NCBI GenBank assembly: GCA_934457115.1
Contig: CAKSHI010000005.1
Location: forward strand, 1 to 64,000
Source of the DNA: an uncultured Eubacteriales bacterium
Lineage (GTDB): Bacteria; Bacillota; Clostridia; Oscillospirales; Acutalibacteraceae
DNA: 64,000 nucleotides
Direction: 5' to 3'
In this document: positions 27,047 to 36,337 of the stretch, piece by piece
How the letters are laid out: every line of letters starts with the position of its first letter
How positions within the stretch are numbered: the stretch's first letter is position 1
Position numbers and translations under genes: made by a program
Notes under the pieces: model-generated
Seen by the model: the letters and a program-made list of their open reading frames with translations, nothing else
Databases searched by the model: none
Told to the model about the DNA's origin: nothing

Positions 27047-28060
27047 ATGAAAAGAAAAATTGGCAAATTACATTTATCGGCTATTATTTTATCTATCATT
27101 ATGTTGTTTTCGTCCGTTACAACGGCATTTGCAGCTACGTCTACGAATAAGCAAACTAATGAGTTAAAACACTGTTCAAAGGTTAAAGACGTATATAAAG
27201 CAATTGGCGGTAAGAAAGTTGCAAAACTAGAGAATAATAAAATTATTTTGACTAAAGATGCTGTGATTAAGCGTGGTATTGACATAAGTTGTTCAGAGGT
27301 AATTATTGATTTAAACGGTAAAGACTTAAAGGCAGACTTTACATCATCTAATATTATACAAGTGTCTTCCGGAAATTTGACTATAGAGGACAGTAATAAT
27401 AGAGGGAATATTAGGTATTTAACAGATGTAAGAAATTATGCTGTTAGATTAACAGGAGGTTCATTGGTTCTAAATAGCGGGTCCGTTCAAGGTATGGAAG
27501 TTATGAATGCTAATGTGACAATTAACGGAGGCAGCGTATATTCAGACTTTGTTAATGGTGTGTTAGATATTTCCTATGATTCGAATGTAGTTATGAATAA
27601 TGGTTTTATTTATGCTCACTCTGATGCTGTTAGGGTAGGTAGCAAGGATAATACAAGAGGAAACTTTACAATGAATGATGGCAGTGTTAAGTCGATGTAC
27701 TCAGATGGAATATACGTAATGAAAGGTTCTGCCAATATAAACGGTGGTGTAGTTGTTGCTTCTAACTTCTATGAACGTGAGTTATTTGCAGCAGTTGTAT
27801 GTAACACTTCTGAATTGAATATAACAGGCGGTAAGTTTATAAGCAACAAAACTGCATTAATTACTTATGCAAGTTTAGATAAAACGATTTCAGGTGGCAG
27901 ATTTATAAGCAATGAAGCGGCTATCTGGATTAAGGCAGGGGATAACAGCAACGTAGGTAAAATTATAAAAGATGGTTATAAGCTTGTTAATAGTTTCGGA
28001 GGAAGCGTTGATCCATCTTGTAGAAAAACCTCAAGTGAAGTTAGAGTAGTTCCTAATTAA
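27047..28060 (+). CDS. Secreted protein with beta-helix-like repeats, function unknown
   Basis: A 337-residue exported protein. A signal peptide (1-28, ending TTAFAA) is followed by short recurring strands with Asn/Gly/Ser turns (VIIDLNGKDL, LVLNSGSVQG, VTINGGSVYS, VVMNNGFIYA, FTMNDGSVKS, LNITGGKFIS), which suggest a right-handed parallel beta-helix as in pectate-lyase-like adhesins. No catalytic motif or wall-anchor signal is visible. GGAGG precedes the ATG. It is a single-gene unit with its own promoter and terminator. Confidence 0.75.
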   Translation: MKRKIGKLHLSAIILSIIMLFSSVTTAFAATSTNKQTNELKHCSKVKDVYKAIGGKKVAKLENNKIILTKDAVIKRGIDISCSEVIIDLNGKDLKADFTSSNIIQVSSGNLTIEDSNNRGNIRYLTDVRNYAVRLTGGSLVLNSGSVQGMEVMNANVTINGGSVYSDFVNGVLDISYDSNVVMNNGFIYAHSDAVRVGSKDNTRGNFTMNDGSVKSMYSDGIYVMKGSANINGGVVVASNFYERELFAAVVCNTSELNITGGKFISNKTALITYASLDKTISGGRFISNEAAIWIKAGDNSNVGKIIKDGYKLVNSFGGSVDPSCRKTSSEVRVVPN

Positions 28061-28071
28061 GCGTTTTATAG

Positions 28072-28099
28072 GCGGCAGCAATCGTGTTGCCGCTTTTTT
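28072..28099 (+). terminator. Terminator of the secreted beta-helix gene
   Basis: A 9-bp stem with one wobble pair (28072-28080 with 28085-28093) and a tetraloop is followed by six T. Confidence 0.9.
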
Positions 28100-28213
28100 C
28101 TTATATAGGTAATTTAAATTCATATATGTATTTAAAATTTTGGGGGATTGATGCCTATATATAAGTGAATTTTATTATGTTAAAACATCAATAAAAAAAT
28201 ATTAAAAAAACAC

Positions 28214-28242
28214 TTGACATTTTAATTTGGATGGTATATACT
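28214..28242 (+). promoter_or_regulatory. Promoter of tRNA-fMet
   Basis: TTGACA (28214-28219), a 17-bp spacer and TATACT (28237-28242) end 24 bases before the tRNA gene. Confidence 0.8.
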
Positions 28243-28266
28243 AATAAAGTAGTCGGAAATAAATAT

Positions 28267-28380
<114 letters not shown>

Positions 28381-28404
28381 TCTTTTTATGTAAAAACACC
28401 TAAT

Positions 28405-28424
28405 AATTCAACAATAGTTCAACT
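28405..28424 (+). repeat. Left arm-type repeat of the island
   Basis: A 20-bp sequence containing two TTCAAC words, matching 35324-35343 in 18 of 20 positions and in the same orientation. Position inside both ends of the island suggests integrase arm-binding sites. Confidence 0.55.
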
Positions 28425-28434
28425 CGTTCATAAG

Positions 28435-29157
28435 TTATGCGTTTTTTAGGAATGCTTCTGATAATATTTCAGCATTCTTTTTATCTGAACTTTCAATAAC
28501 ATGGGCGTAAATATTTGCTGTTGTACTTGGTTGTGCATGGCCTAATCGATTTGATATTGATATAGTGTCAACACCGCTATAATATAGCATACTTGCCATG
28601 GTATGGCGAAATGCGTGAGCATTTATATGGGGTAAACCATATTTTTGAGAAAATCTTTTTAAATAAACGGTAACACTGTCAGGGTGTAATGGATTGCCGT
28701 TGTCTTGTGCAAAGATAAAATTCTGGTTTTTGTAATAAGAGCCCAACCTTAGTCGCTTTTCAGACTGAGACCTTTTATATTGCTTTAGTAAATTGACCGT
28801 TTCGATAGGAATACTTATTGTTCTTTTTGATTTAGATGTTTTAGGAGTATCCTCATATAGTCCTCTATCTGATGAATACAGTACATTATTACATATATTT
28901 ATAATACAGTCCTCAAAGTCTACTTTGTCCCATTTTAAGCCTAATATTTCACCTCGTCTTGCACCAGTAATTAATAATAGGTGTACAAGAGTTTTCCATT
29001 TAAGGGGTTCGTTTTTTAGGGCTTCACGTATTGCTTGTATTTGTTCAGGTTGAAAGTAATTTACTTCTTTCTTTTCAAGTTTTGGTGGTTGAGCACGATG
29101 CGCAATATTAAAGGGTATTAGTTCCTCCTTTACTGCTTGCTCAAGGACGGTATACAA
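28435..29157 (-). pseudogene. Tyrosine integrase, N-terminal half missing
   Basis: A 240-residue catalytic domain of a Tn916/phage-type tyrosine recombinase. All catalytic residues are visible: Arg in ITGARRGEILGL, Lys in KTSKSKRTI, HxxR in HAFRHT, His in LGHA and the nucleophile Tyr in ANIYAHV. Related integrases have about 150 further N-terminal residues (arm-binding and core-binding domains). Here the frame opens at LYTVLEQAV, in the middle of the usual core-binding domain, with a stop eight codons upstream and no ribosome binding site before the TTG. It reads toward tRNA-fMet, as expected for the island's integrase. Confidence 0.75.
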
Positions 29158-29192
29158 GTATGCTACATTATAAAAAATTTATAAAGGTGTCA

Positions 29193-29414
29193 ATGACTAT
29201 GATAAACAATACACCAAAAATGATGACGATTAGAGAAATTGCAAAAACAGGATTTTTGCCTGAACACTCTTTAAGGCAAATGGCTAAACAGGGGAGATTA
29301 CCTGCTATTTATAAAGGACCAGATGCTGTAATCTTATTGTCTGATTATTACTGCTTTGAACTATATAAACAACTGCTGCAAAAGTCCTTTTTTCAGTTCT
29401 TCCCACGCAGCTAA
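29193..29414 (+). CDS. Small helix-turn-helix/excisionase-like ORF, possibly remnant
   Basis: About 73 residues. The first 40 match the small excisionase-like proteins of integrative elements (MMTIREIAKTGFLP, then LRQMAKQGRLPAI), a winged-helix DNA-binding fold. After that the usual FLINYDKL ending is replaced by unrelated sequence, and the last 54 bases run antisense into the end of hsdS. AAAGGTG lies close to the ATG. It diverges from the broken integrase, so a deletion or rearrangement probably joined these parts. Function uncertain. Confidence 0.45.
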   Translation: MTMINNTPKMMTIREIAKTGFLPEHSLRQMAKQGRLPAIYKGPDAVILLSDYYCFELYKQLLQKSFFQFFPRS

Positions 29415-30578
29415 AGTTGCTTTCTGCTTCTCGATGACTTCATCCAATGATGAAAGACAATCCGCAATTTTCTGCTGTTCTGCAAGGCAAGGAAAGCACA
29501 TTTTTATTTTTGAAAAACTATCTTTATTAAGAATTTCCATACCACCCGTACCAGCATTTGCGTGTAATAACTTTTCATTTTGACAAATCAAATAATAAAT
29601 AAATTCAACGCTATAATCATCATAAGGGGTTATGCTATTAATCTGCTGGTTACAACTTCCATTTTCTCTCATAATAGCATTTTTCCCAATGCTAGCAATA
29701 CAAGTAACCAATACTGAGTTTGCAGGAATATGTCTTGCAACAGCATATCCTAACTCAGTAAGTCTTTTTGCTGTTGATGACACTTCACGAGAATCTGTAA
29801 TATCAGTTGGTGTTATCCATAAATAACAGCCACCATAATAATCTTCTTGTTTTGTCGATGGTGTATTGCCAGTCATAATATCACCCACATCACCCAACTT
29901 CTTTTCTTCCCATTCAGGAAACTCACTTCCATCATCAGCTTTGAATCTGACTTCCTGACTGAACAGTTTCTGCATTAATCCTTTTTTTATTTCTTTTATC
30001 TTTTCAAGCTTACGCTGATGAAGGGTGATAAGGCGGTCGAGGTGTTCTAAGTATTGTCCTAATACTCGCTGTTCACCTATCTTGGGAATAGTTACAACTG
30101 TATTTCCAACAAGTTCTTTGTTCAAATTGTTTACTGTACTTCCGGCAGCAAGCGATCTATATTGATTCAGCATTTGAGGAGTGCCAAGCAGATGACAAAG
30201 GAATGTTAAATCAAAGATATTGTTGGTGTTTCTTATGAGCAACCAACCATCGTGAATACACCCATCAATGCCCATTATATAAGGTTTTCCAAAGCTCATT
30301 GAATTGGATAAAATCAAATCACCCGGATGAACTTCTCTCGTTTTTGATAAGCCTTCTGGTCTGATTTTTTCAGCGGTTTTTGTTATACGATTTCCTTGTG
30401 CAGGAGCGTCGCCAATCTTTACCCAATTCAGTCCGTCAGGCGAGTTGGTAATGAAGTCATCAATAGGTCTTGGCGAACCGCCTCGCTCTATTTGTACTAA
30501 ATCAGAGAACTTACGCTGTTCCCAAGCTTCAGTAAATTCAGGAAATCTCAGTTTTGGTTTGTTTTTAGTGCCTTTCAT
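29361..30578 (-). CDS. hsdS: Type I restriction-modification specificity subunit
   Basis: A 405-residue HsdS that gives sequence specificity to the HsdM2S methylase and the restriction complex. Two target-recognition domains are seen: the first after LRFPEFTEAWEQRKF, the second after FPEWEEKKLGDVG. Each is followed by a conserved helix (LEKIKEIKKGLMQKLF near residue 195, AWEELKKGLLQQLF at the end). It is full length with GAGG before the ATG. No second hsdS or inverted TRD copies are present, so shuffling by inversion is not supported. Confidence 0.93.
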   Translation of the reverse strand: MKGTKNKPKLRFPEFTEAWEQRKFSDLVQIERGGSPRPIDDFITNSPDGLNWVKIGDAPAQGNRITKTAEKIRPEGLSKTREVHPGDLILSNSMSFGKPYIMGIDGCIHDGWLLIRNTNNIFDLTFLCHLLGTPQMLNQYRSLAAGSTVNNLNKELVGNTVVTIPKIGEQRVLGQYLEHLDRLITLHQRKLEKIKEIKKGLMQKLFSQEVRFKADDGSEFPEWEEKKLGDVGDIMTGNTPSTKQEDYYGGCYLWITPTDITDSREVSSTAKRLTELGYAVARHIPANSVLVTCIASIGKNAIMRENGSCNQQINSITPYDDYSVEFIYYLICQNEKLLHANAGTGGMEILNKDSFSKIKMCFPCLAEQQKIADCLSSLDEVIEKQKATLAAWEELKKGLLQQLFI

Positions 30579-30589
30579 TATACGACACC

Positions 30590-32173
30590 TCAGATCTTTG
30601 GAAAAGAAATTCCCAATTCAGAGAAGTACCCTTTTAATACACTCTCTGTTTTTTTTATTTCTTTATCTAAATTTTCAATATCTTTCGCTACAGCATCTAA
30701 ATCCACTGGTTCTTCTTCCTCGAATGTATCAACATATCTCGGAATATTCAGATTGTAGCCATTCTCGATAATCTCGCTCATATCTGCTACATGAGCAAAC
30801 TTATCTACATTTTCACGCTTTGCGTATGCATCTACAATCTTATCAATATGTTCCTGCTCCAACACATTCTGATTCTTTCCGGCTTTGAACTCTTTCGATG
30901 CATCAATAAACAGAATATTCCCAGAATTGCCGTTTCTCTTACTTTTCAAGACCAGTACACACACTGGAATTCCTGTTCCGTGGAACAGATTTGCAGGTAA
31001 TCCAATAACTGCATCCAGCCTGTTCAGGTCTTTGATGATATATTTTCTGATTGCTTCTTCTGCACCACCACGGAATAATACACCGTGTGGTAGCAATACA
31101 GCAATACGACCATCAGTATCATCCATGTGATAAATCATGTGTTCTACAAATGCAAGGTCAGCGTGTCCCTTTGGTGCCAGTTTTCCAACACCGCTATATC
31201 GTGGGTCATCTTCAAACTTTTTATCAGCAGACCACTTTAAGGAATACGGTGGATTACAGACCTGCACAGTCATTTTTGTATTACCATATTTATCATCTTT
31301 CAGTGTATCACCTTTGTAGATGTCAAAATCCTGCCAGTCTACACCGTGTATAATCATATTCATACGGCTCAAGTTGTATGTTGTAGCGTTCAGCTCCTGT
31401 CCGTAGAAATGGCCAACTTTATGTGTGGTCAAGTGCTTCTGTACCTCCAAAAGCATGGATGCAGAACCGCAAGTACAGTCACCAACTGTTTTTGCCTCGT
31501 CAAGTCCCAGGGTTGCAAGTGTAGCACAAAGTTTACTCGGTCCGGCGGGTGTGAAGAATTCGCCACCTTTTTTCCCTGCATCTGAGGCAAATAGTCCAAT
31601 TAAGATCATGTATGCTGTACCAAGTACATCAAATTGAGAGTCTTTTAAATCAAAATCAATTTTTGATACACGAACCATGACACGACTGATCATTTCTGTG
31701 CGGTCTGCCACTGTTTCACCAAGACGGGAGTCTTGTAAACGCATATCATTAAACAATCCATCAAATGCCTTGTTTGATTCGTGACCCATTGTTGAACCTA
31801 CAAGGGCATTGATTGCCTTTTCAAAATCCTCAATGCTGAATTTATCAGTATAATTCTCGAATTTTGTAATTTTACGAATCAAGTTACGGAACAAATTTTC
31901 CGGTCTAATGACATATCCCAGTTTGGATAAAGACCAACCTTCTACAATAGGTCTGTAATCATCATTAGCAAATGCTTGTTCATAGGTCATGTGATCATTT
32001 TGAAGGAGTTCTGCCATATACATTTCAGTGCGCTCTGATAGGTAACGATAGAAAATAACGCCCAAAATGTAGTTTTTGAACTCACTTGCATCCATTTGCC
32101 CCCGTAGATCATTGGCAATTGCCCAGAGCTTTTGGGAAAGCTCATTTGCCTGAGCTTGATATGTATTTGACAT
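30590..32173 (-). CDS. hsdM: Type I restriction-modification methyltransferase subunit
   Basis: A 527-residue N6-adenine methyltransferase. An N-terminal helical HsdM domain (LSQKLWAIANDLRGQMD) is followed by the SAM-binding region (GEFFTPAGPSKL, DCTCGSASMLL) and the catalytic NPPY motif (VQVCNPPYSLKW). It protects host DNA and forms the core of the HsdR2M2S complex. AAGGGG precedes the ATG; the gene is two bases from hsdR and 11 from hsdS. Confidence 0.96.
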   Translation of the reverse strand: MSNTYQAQANELSQKLWAIANDLRGQMDASEFKNYILGVIFYRYLSERTEMYMAELLQNDHMTYEQAFANDDYRPIVEGWSLSKLGYVIRPENLFRNLIRKITKFENYTDKFSIEDFEKAINALVGSTMGHESNKAFDGLFNDMRLQDSRLGETVADRTEMISRVMVRVSKIDFDLKDSQFDVLGTAYMILIGLFASDAGKKGGEFFTPAGPSKLCATLATLGLDEAKTVGDCTCGSASMLLEVQKHLTTHKVGHFYGQELNATTYNLSRMNMIIHGVDWQDFDIYKGDTLKDDKYGNTKMTVQVCNPPYSLKWSADKKFEDDPRYSGVGKLAPKGHADLAFVEHMIYHMDDTDGRIAVLLPHGVLFRGGAEEAIRKYIIKDLNRLDAVIGLPANLFHGTGIPVCVLVLKSKRNGNSGNILFIDASKEFKAGKNQNVLEQEHIDKIVDAYAKRENVDKFAHVADMSEIIENGYNLNIPRYVDTFEEEEPVDLDAVAKDIENLDKEIKKTESVLKGYFSELGISFPKI

Positions 32174-32175
32174 AA

Positions 32176-35085
32176 CTATTCCCCTTCTGCTTTATACTTT
32201 TTATATATCTTTTCTACAAACGATCTTATAGATTTTGTTATTTTGGTTATCTTTAATAGTCCAAGATTATATGGTATAAGTTTCCTACGAATGTCATCTT
32301 CTGATATTGCCCCGCTGAATACATATGTAGAGAATAGTTCTGATAAAATTATGTAATCGATTTTATTGTCAAGTGCAAATTTTTTCATTTCAGATTTCAT
32401 TTGCTCTTTTTCAAACTGTGTGAAAGCCTCCATTATATCTACATAATCGGGTAAGTCATAGAATCTGGTCATAATGAACTGTTTCATGACTTCTTTTTTA
32501 AGCCTCAAAGATTCATTATCAGAACGTTCAATTTCACGAAGAATTAAGTCAATATCCTGTTGTTTTTCTTTATTTGTCTTATTGTTATTATTCGCATTTT
32601 TCAGCAAATTTAGGATATACACGACATTTATACGGTCAGTTCTGACAAGTTCAATATCAAAATCGACATCAATTGGAACGGGTACCGGTGGGTTTGGATT
32701 GGTCATCAGGTCTTTGTAATACAAATACCAGCTTTTGAATCCCTCATACTCATTTTCATCCAGTACAACACCAAGATCATCCCAGTCGAATTTTGAAAAG
32801 GTTTTCAAAATAGCAAGAGTCTTTGCTATTGAGCGGAATGCAATTATAAACATACGGATCTCATCCTCGGATTTGAGTTGACCGGCTTCATCCACGTCTT
32901 TTGTAACCTTTCTTAGTAAAGGTTCCTGATGTATCCACTGATTCAAATAATATTCGTAGTTTTCAAGTAGGTACTCGTTTGGATTTCCGTCTCCTGAAAA
33001 TAGTGTAAGGGCATCATCTTGCCACTGCTTTATATTTCTATATGACACAATCTGTCCGAACTGTTTTGTAACTTTATCAACTCGATTTGTACGACTATAT
33101 GCTTGTACAAGTGAGTGCCAGATGAGATTTTTATCAAGATACAGTGTATTAAGTGGTTTTGCATCAAATCCGGTCAAAAACATATTTACTACTATCAGTA
33201 TGTCAACCTGCGGAAGGTCTTTTTGTTTCAGCCTTTTTGCAATATCTTTTCTATATGCATCAAATGTATCAAGGGTGAAAGCTGTTCCATACAAGGCGTT
33301 ATAATCATTAATGCAGCGGTCAAGAATTTCTTGAGAATGCTCATCTGCGCCATCATCCATATCCTCATTTGCTCGATATGAAAAAATTGCAGCTATTTTT
33401 AGCTTTTTATCTATTGGTGCTGCATCATTAAGTTTTTTGAACTCGTTGTAATATTTTCCGAGAATAGGGACTGAATCCACTGCAAACAGTGATGTATAAA
33501 TATCTTTGCCTTGTGGATGTACATGTTGTTCGTGGTGTTCTATAATGTGCTTTGCAATTCTTGAAATGCGCTCATCATCGTGATACAGGGTTTTTAAGTC
33601 AATTTTGTGATGCTTGCAGTACTCAGGGTTATCTAATTGTTCCGGATCAATACCCTTTGTTGCATTTCTTGCGAAGATAGTACGTTGATACTCTACAGAA
33701 AAACGAAGCACGTTTCCATCTGCAATTGCATCTTTAATCATGTATTTATGTAAGCACGCATTCAATTTACTTCCTGCATTAAATACATCTGCTGTAGTAA
33801 GACCATCGGCGCCTTTGTTTTTTTCGAAAATAGGTGTTCCCGTAAACCCGATATAATTTGCCCTTTGAAAATGTTTCTGAATCTGGCTATGCATAAGGCC
33901 AAACTGCGAGCGATGGCATTCATCGATTATAAATATCACTTTCTTATTCTTATATGAATCCATAATAGAAGTGTATTTAGGATTCTTTATGGCATTTGCC
34001 ATTTTTTGAATGGTTGTAACAATCATCTTCTTTTCAGATGATTTTAAGATATTAATAAGAACAGCTGTACTGTCTGTATTATCTACGCAGTACTTCTCGA
34101 ATGAGTTGTATTCATCAACGGTTTGATCATCTAAATCCTTACGGTCAATCAAAAATACGACTAAATCCACCATTGGCTCATCACGCAAAAGTTGTGCCAA
34201 TTTAAACGATGTAAGTGTTTTTCCTGAACCTGTACATGCAAATACATAACCATTTTGATTTATTTCTAGTGTCCGCTTTTTTGCAGCCTTAACAGCGTAT
34301 ATTTGATAGGGTCTCATGACCATAAGTATAGGTTCTGTGGTTTTAATGACCATGTATTTATCTATCATCTCTGTTATAGCTGATTTGTGAAAAAATTCGG
34401 ATGTAAACGTGTTTAGGTCATTGATACGTGTGTTTTTTTCATCTGTCCAGAAAAATACAAGGGATTTTAGGATTGGGTTGTATTGACCGTTTATCATTTC
34501 ATTTTCGTTGCAAAAATATTTTGTTTGTACAGAATTGCTAACTACAAACAGTTGTAGGTATCTGAAGAGACCTTTGAAACTGAACTTTCTGTATCTGTTA
34601 ATCTGATTAATTGCTTCGTTAATTTCTACACCAGGGCGCTTTAACTCAATTTGTACCAATGGAAGGCCATTGATAAGTATGGTAACATCATAACGATTTT
34701 TGTAAACCACATCGTCTTTATGGTCTTTGTCCATTGTTACTTGATGTGTTACTTGATAGATATTTCGGTCGGTATCTGCTGAAAAGAAGTCGATATATAC
34801 GTTTTCTCCATTGTCCAGCTGTAACACATATTTATCTCTTAGTATCTTTGCTGATTCATACACTGAATGATTATCTATATGAATCATAATACGATTGAAT
34901 TCAGCATCTGAAAATGATGAGGTATGTCCTTTTTCATTAAGTTTTCTTGCATTGAACTTTGCAAGCTGCGTACGGAAATTGTCAATGACATCGTCATAAT
35001 TATTTAACTCTATGAATTTGTATCCTATACTTTCTAATCGATTAATAAAAATATTTTCAACTTTGTATTCAGAAGTATGTGACAT
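32176..35085 (-). CDS. hsdR: Type I restriction enzyme R subunit
   Basis: A 969-residue ATP-dependent translocase/endonuclease. The N-terminal nuclease domain has the PD-(D/E)xK pattern (YDVTILINGLPLVQIELKRPG). The helicase motor has Walker A (ACTGSGKTLTSF), DECH box (FIIDECHRSQFG), the GFTGTPIF motif and a second RecA domain with VNMFLTGFDAKPL and AYSRTNR. The start at 35085 is chosen for GGGAGAG upstream. First gene of the hsdR-hsdM-hsdS operon. It looks intact, so restriction is probably active. Confidence 0.95.
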   Translation of the reverse strand: MSHTSEYKVENIFINRLESIGYKFIELNNYDDVIDNFRTQLAKFNARKLNEKGHTSSFSDAEFNRIMIHIDNHSVYESAKILRDKYVLQLDNGENVYIDFFSADTDRNIYQVTHQVTMDKDHKDDVVYKNRYDVTILINGLPLVQIELKRPGVEINEAINQINRYRKFSFKGLFRYLQLFVVSNSVQTKYFCNENEMINGQYNPILKSLVFFWTDEKNTRINDLNTFTSEFFHKSAITEMIDKYMVIKTTEPILMVMRPYQIYAVKAAKKRTLEINQNGYVFACTGSGKTLTSFKLAQLLRDEPMVDLVVFLIDRKDLDDQTVDEYNSFEKYCVDNTDSTAVLINILKSSEKKMIVTTIQKMANAIKNPKYTSIMDSYKNKKVIFIIDECHRSQFGLMHSQIQKHFQRANYIGFTGTPIFEKNKGADGLTTADVFNAGSKLNACLHKYMIKDAIADGNVLRFSVEYQRTIFARNATKGIDPEQLDNPEYCKHHKIDLKTLYHDDERISRIAKHIIEHHEQHVHPQGKDIYTSLFAVDSVPILGKYYNEFKKLNDAAPIDKKLKIAAIFSYRANEDMDDGADEHSQEILDRCINDYNALYGTAFTLDTFDAYRKDIAKRLKQKDLPQVDILIVVNMFLTGFDAKPLNTLYLDKNLIWHSLVQAYSRTNRVDKVTKQFGQIVSYRNIKQWQDDALTLFSGDGNPNEYLLENYEYYLNQWIHQEPLLRKVTKDVDEAGQLKSEDEIRMFIIAFRSIAKTLAILKTFSKFDWDDLGVVLDENEYEGFKSWYLYYKDLMTNPNPPVPVPIDVDFDIELVRTDRINVVYILNLLKNANNNNKTNKEKQQDIDLILREIERSDNESLRLKKEVMKQFIMTRFYDLPDYVDIMEAFTQFEKEQMKSEMKKFALDNKIDYIILSELFSTYVFSGAISEDDIRRKLIPYNLGLLKITKITKSIRSFVEKIYKKYKAEGE

Positions 35086-35459
35086 TATTTCACTCTCCCT
35101 ATATACCAAATATTTAATTTTTATGAGTATATCAATATATCCACAGGATTTAAGGTTACGATTTTAAATGTTCAAACTTGACTTATCAATAGACAATGCA
35201 AGTTTATGTTTAAAAAACGACATAATTCGGTAATTATAAATTGAGGCTACTAAAAAAATATTCATATATCAACATTTAGTGAAAAATCTTCAAGATGTAA
35301 ATATTCAAATCGATTGTTTTTATAATTCAACTAAAGTTCAACTAACTTATAAAATTAACCTAAATTTTATAAAATGACGTTAAATGTTAAGTCCTCAAAA
35401 ACCGTATAAAACTGGGCAAAATTAAAGAATACAAAACAATATAAAAAGTGAAAATCTGA
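35086..35459. other. Non-coding right end of the island
   Basis: An AT-rich 374-bp stretch between hsdR and attR with no ORF I can support. It presumably contains the hsdR promoter on the minus strand and holds the right arm-type repeat (35324-35343). Nothing else is recognised. Confidence 0.5.
35324..35343 (+). repeat. Right arm-type repeat of the island
   Basis: Partner of 28405-28424 (18 of 20 identical, two TTCAAC words, same orientation), about 120 bp inside attR. Confidence 0.55.
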
Positions 35460-35542
35460 GCTCATAACCCGAAGGCCGTTGGTTCTAATCCAGCCTCCGC
35501 AACCAAAGTAATAAAGCCACTTGAGTTAATTCAAGTGGCTTT
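35460..35542 (+). repeat. attR: displaced 3' end of tRNA-fMet
   Basis: An 83-bp near copy of 28298-28380 holding the 3' 46 bases of tRNA-fMet plus its terminator. The two differences are T-to-C in the variable region and G-to-T in the T loop (TTCTAATCC), which breaks the conserved TTCGAATCC. There is no 5' half or promoter, so it is not a gene. It is the original tRNA end, now free to decay. Confidence 0.9.
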
Positions 35543-35605
35543 CTTGTACATCTTCGTTAAAACCGGTGATTTTAGGTTTGTAACTCAAAATCTTAAAGAA
35601 AATGC

Positions 35606-35633
35606 TTGACTATTATTTTTAATATGGTATAAT
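35606..35633 (+). promoter_or_regulatory. Promoter of tRNA-Leu
   Basis: TTGACT (35606-35611), a 16-bp spacer and TATAAT (35628-35633) lie 37 bases before the tRNA. Confidence 0.8.
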
Positions 35634-35670
35634 ATTATACAGTAAGTTTTTTACGTAAATATATTATTAG

Positions 35671-35757
35671 CCGGTGTGTCGGAATTGGCAGACGAGACAG
35701 ACTCAAAATCTGTTGTCTGAAAGGGCGTGTGGGTTCGAGTCCCACCACCGGCACCAG
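35671..35757 (+). tRNA. tRNA-Leu (CAA)
   Basis: An 87-nt class II tRNA with a long variable arm and encoded CCA (35755-35757). The acceptor stem is GCCGGTG/CACCGGC. The anticodon loop CTCAAAA gives anticodon CAA, which reads UUG. Confidence 0.95.
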
Positions 35758-36090
35758 AAAGTCTCTGGAGGCAAGTCGTGTTCATAGTATGAGCGTGACT
35801 TTTTTTATTTTTGCACGCGATTTGGTTTTGAGATATATTATAGTTATTCATACCAGTCGAGAGCCTCGACGCGCATTTCGCGTTCGTGGCTGATTTTTTT
35901 ATTTAGTGATACATCTTGCGTCAAGGTTTTGATGTTTGGGATTATTTGTAACGGGGAGCCCCTGAGGACAAGTCACGTTCATAGTTTGAGCGTGGCTTTT
36001 TTGTTTATGTGGGTTGACTCTCAAATTCACCATGATTATCAATATCGGTCGAGGGCTGCCTTTGGGGCTGTTTTTTTTATTTAAGTGTAT
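35758..36090 (+). repeat. Two tandem imperfect copies of a terminator module
   Basis: Copy 1 has hairpin A1 (35774-35800) with T tail and a second hairpin B1 (35862-35891) followed by seven T. Copy 2 repeats the arrangement with hairpin A2 (35971-35997, 11 bp, T tail) and a degraded B2 ending in eight T near 36070. Shared words include AAGTC..GTTCATAG.TTGAGCGTG, CGGTCGAG-like and TTTTATTTA. The stretch 35758-36337 contains no gene; small RNAs cannot be excluded. Confidence 0.55.
35774..35807 (+). terminator. Terminator of tRNA-Leu (module copy A1)
   Basis: A 12-bp stem with three G-U pairs (35774-35785 with 35789-35800) is followed by a run of T. A similar hairpin recurs 197 bases downstream. 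Confidence 0.8.
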
Positions 36091-36337
36091 TTCTTGTGTC
36101 GCAATTTTTAGTTTTTGCGTCTATCCTCATCTAACTCTAATATATAATTTAGATTAAGCGTTAATTTGTTAATGATTGTTTGTAGTATGCGATGCAGTTA
36201 ATTGTTTGATAAAAACTTATATTATAGACCATTCATAGCAAGGGTTTATAAACAGTTTTCTTGGTAACATAACTTTTTTGTCTCCATAAGATGGTAATAG
36301 GCTTATTATTACAATTAATAGAAGGGGACAATGAAAA

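Noticed and set aside
28435..30578. Phase-variable hsdS inversion system with the adjacent recombinase
   Set aside because: There is one hsdS only, no silent specificity cassettes and no inverted repeats seen within it. The recombinase fits the att sites of the island instead.
31051..31353. Plus-strand ORFs inside hsdM, hsdR and other genes
   Set aside because: They are antisense shadows of well-conserved coding sequences without ribosome binding sites or family motifs.
35460..35505. Second tRNA-Met gene
   Set aside because: Only the 3' half is present, with no D arm or acceptor 5' strand and a damaged T loop; it is the displaced att copy.
35651..35851. Minus-strand 66-codon ORF
   Set aside because: It is antisense to tRNA-Leu; the RTHTPFQTTDFESVSSA type product is a well-known false ORF from tRNA-Leu genes.
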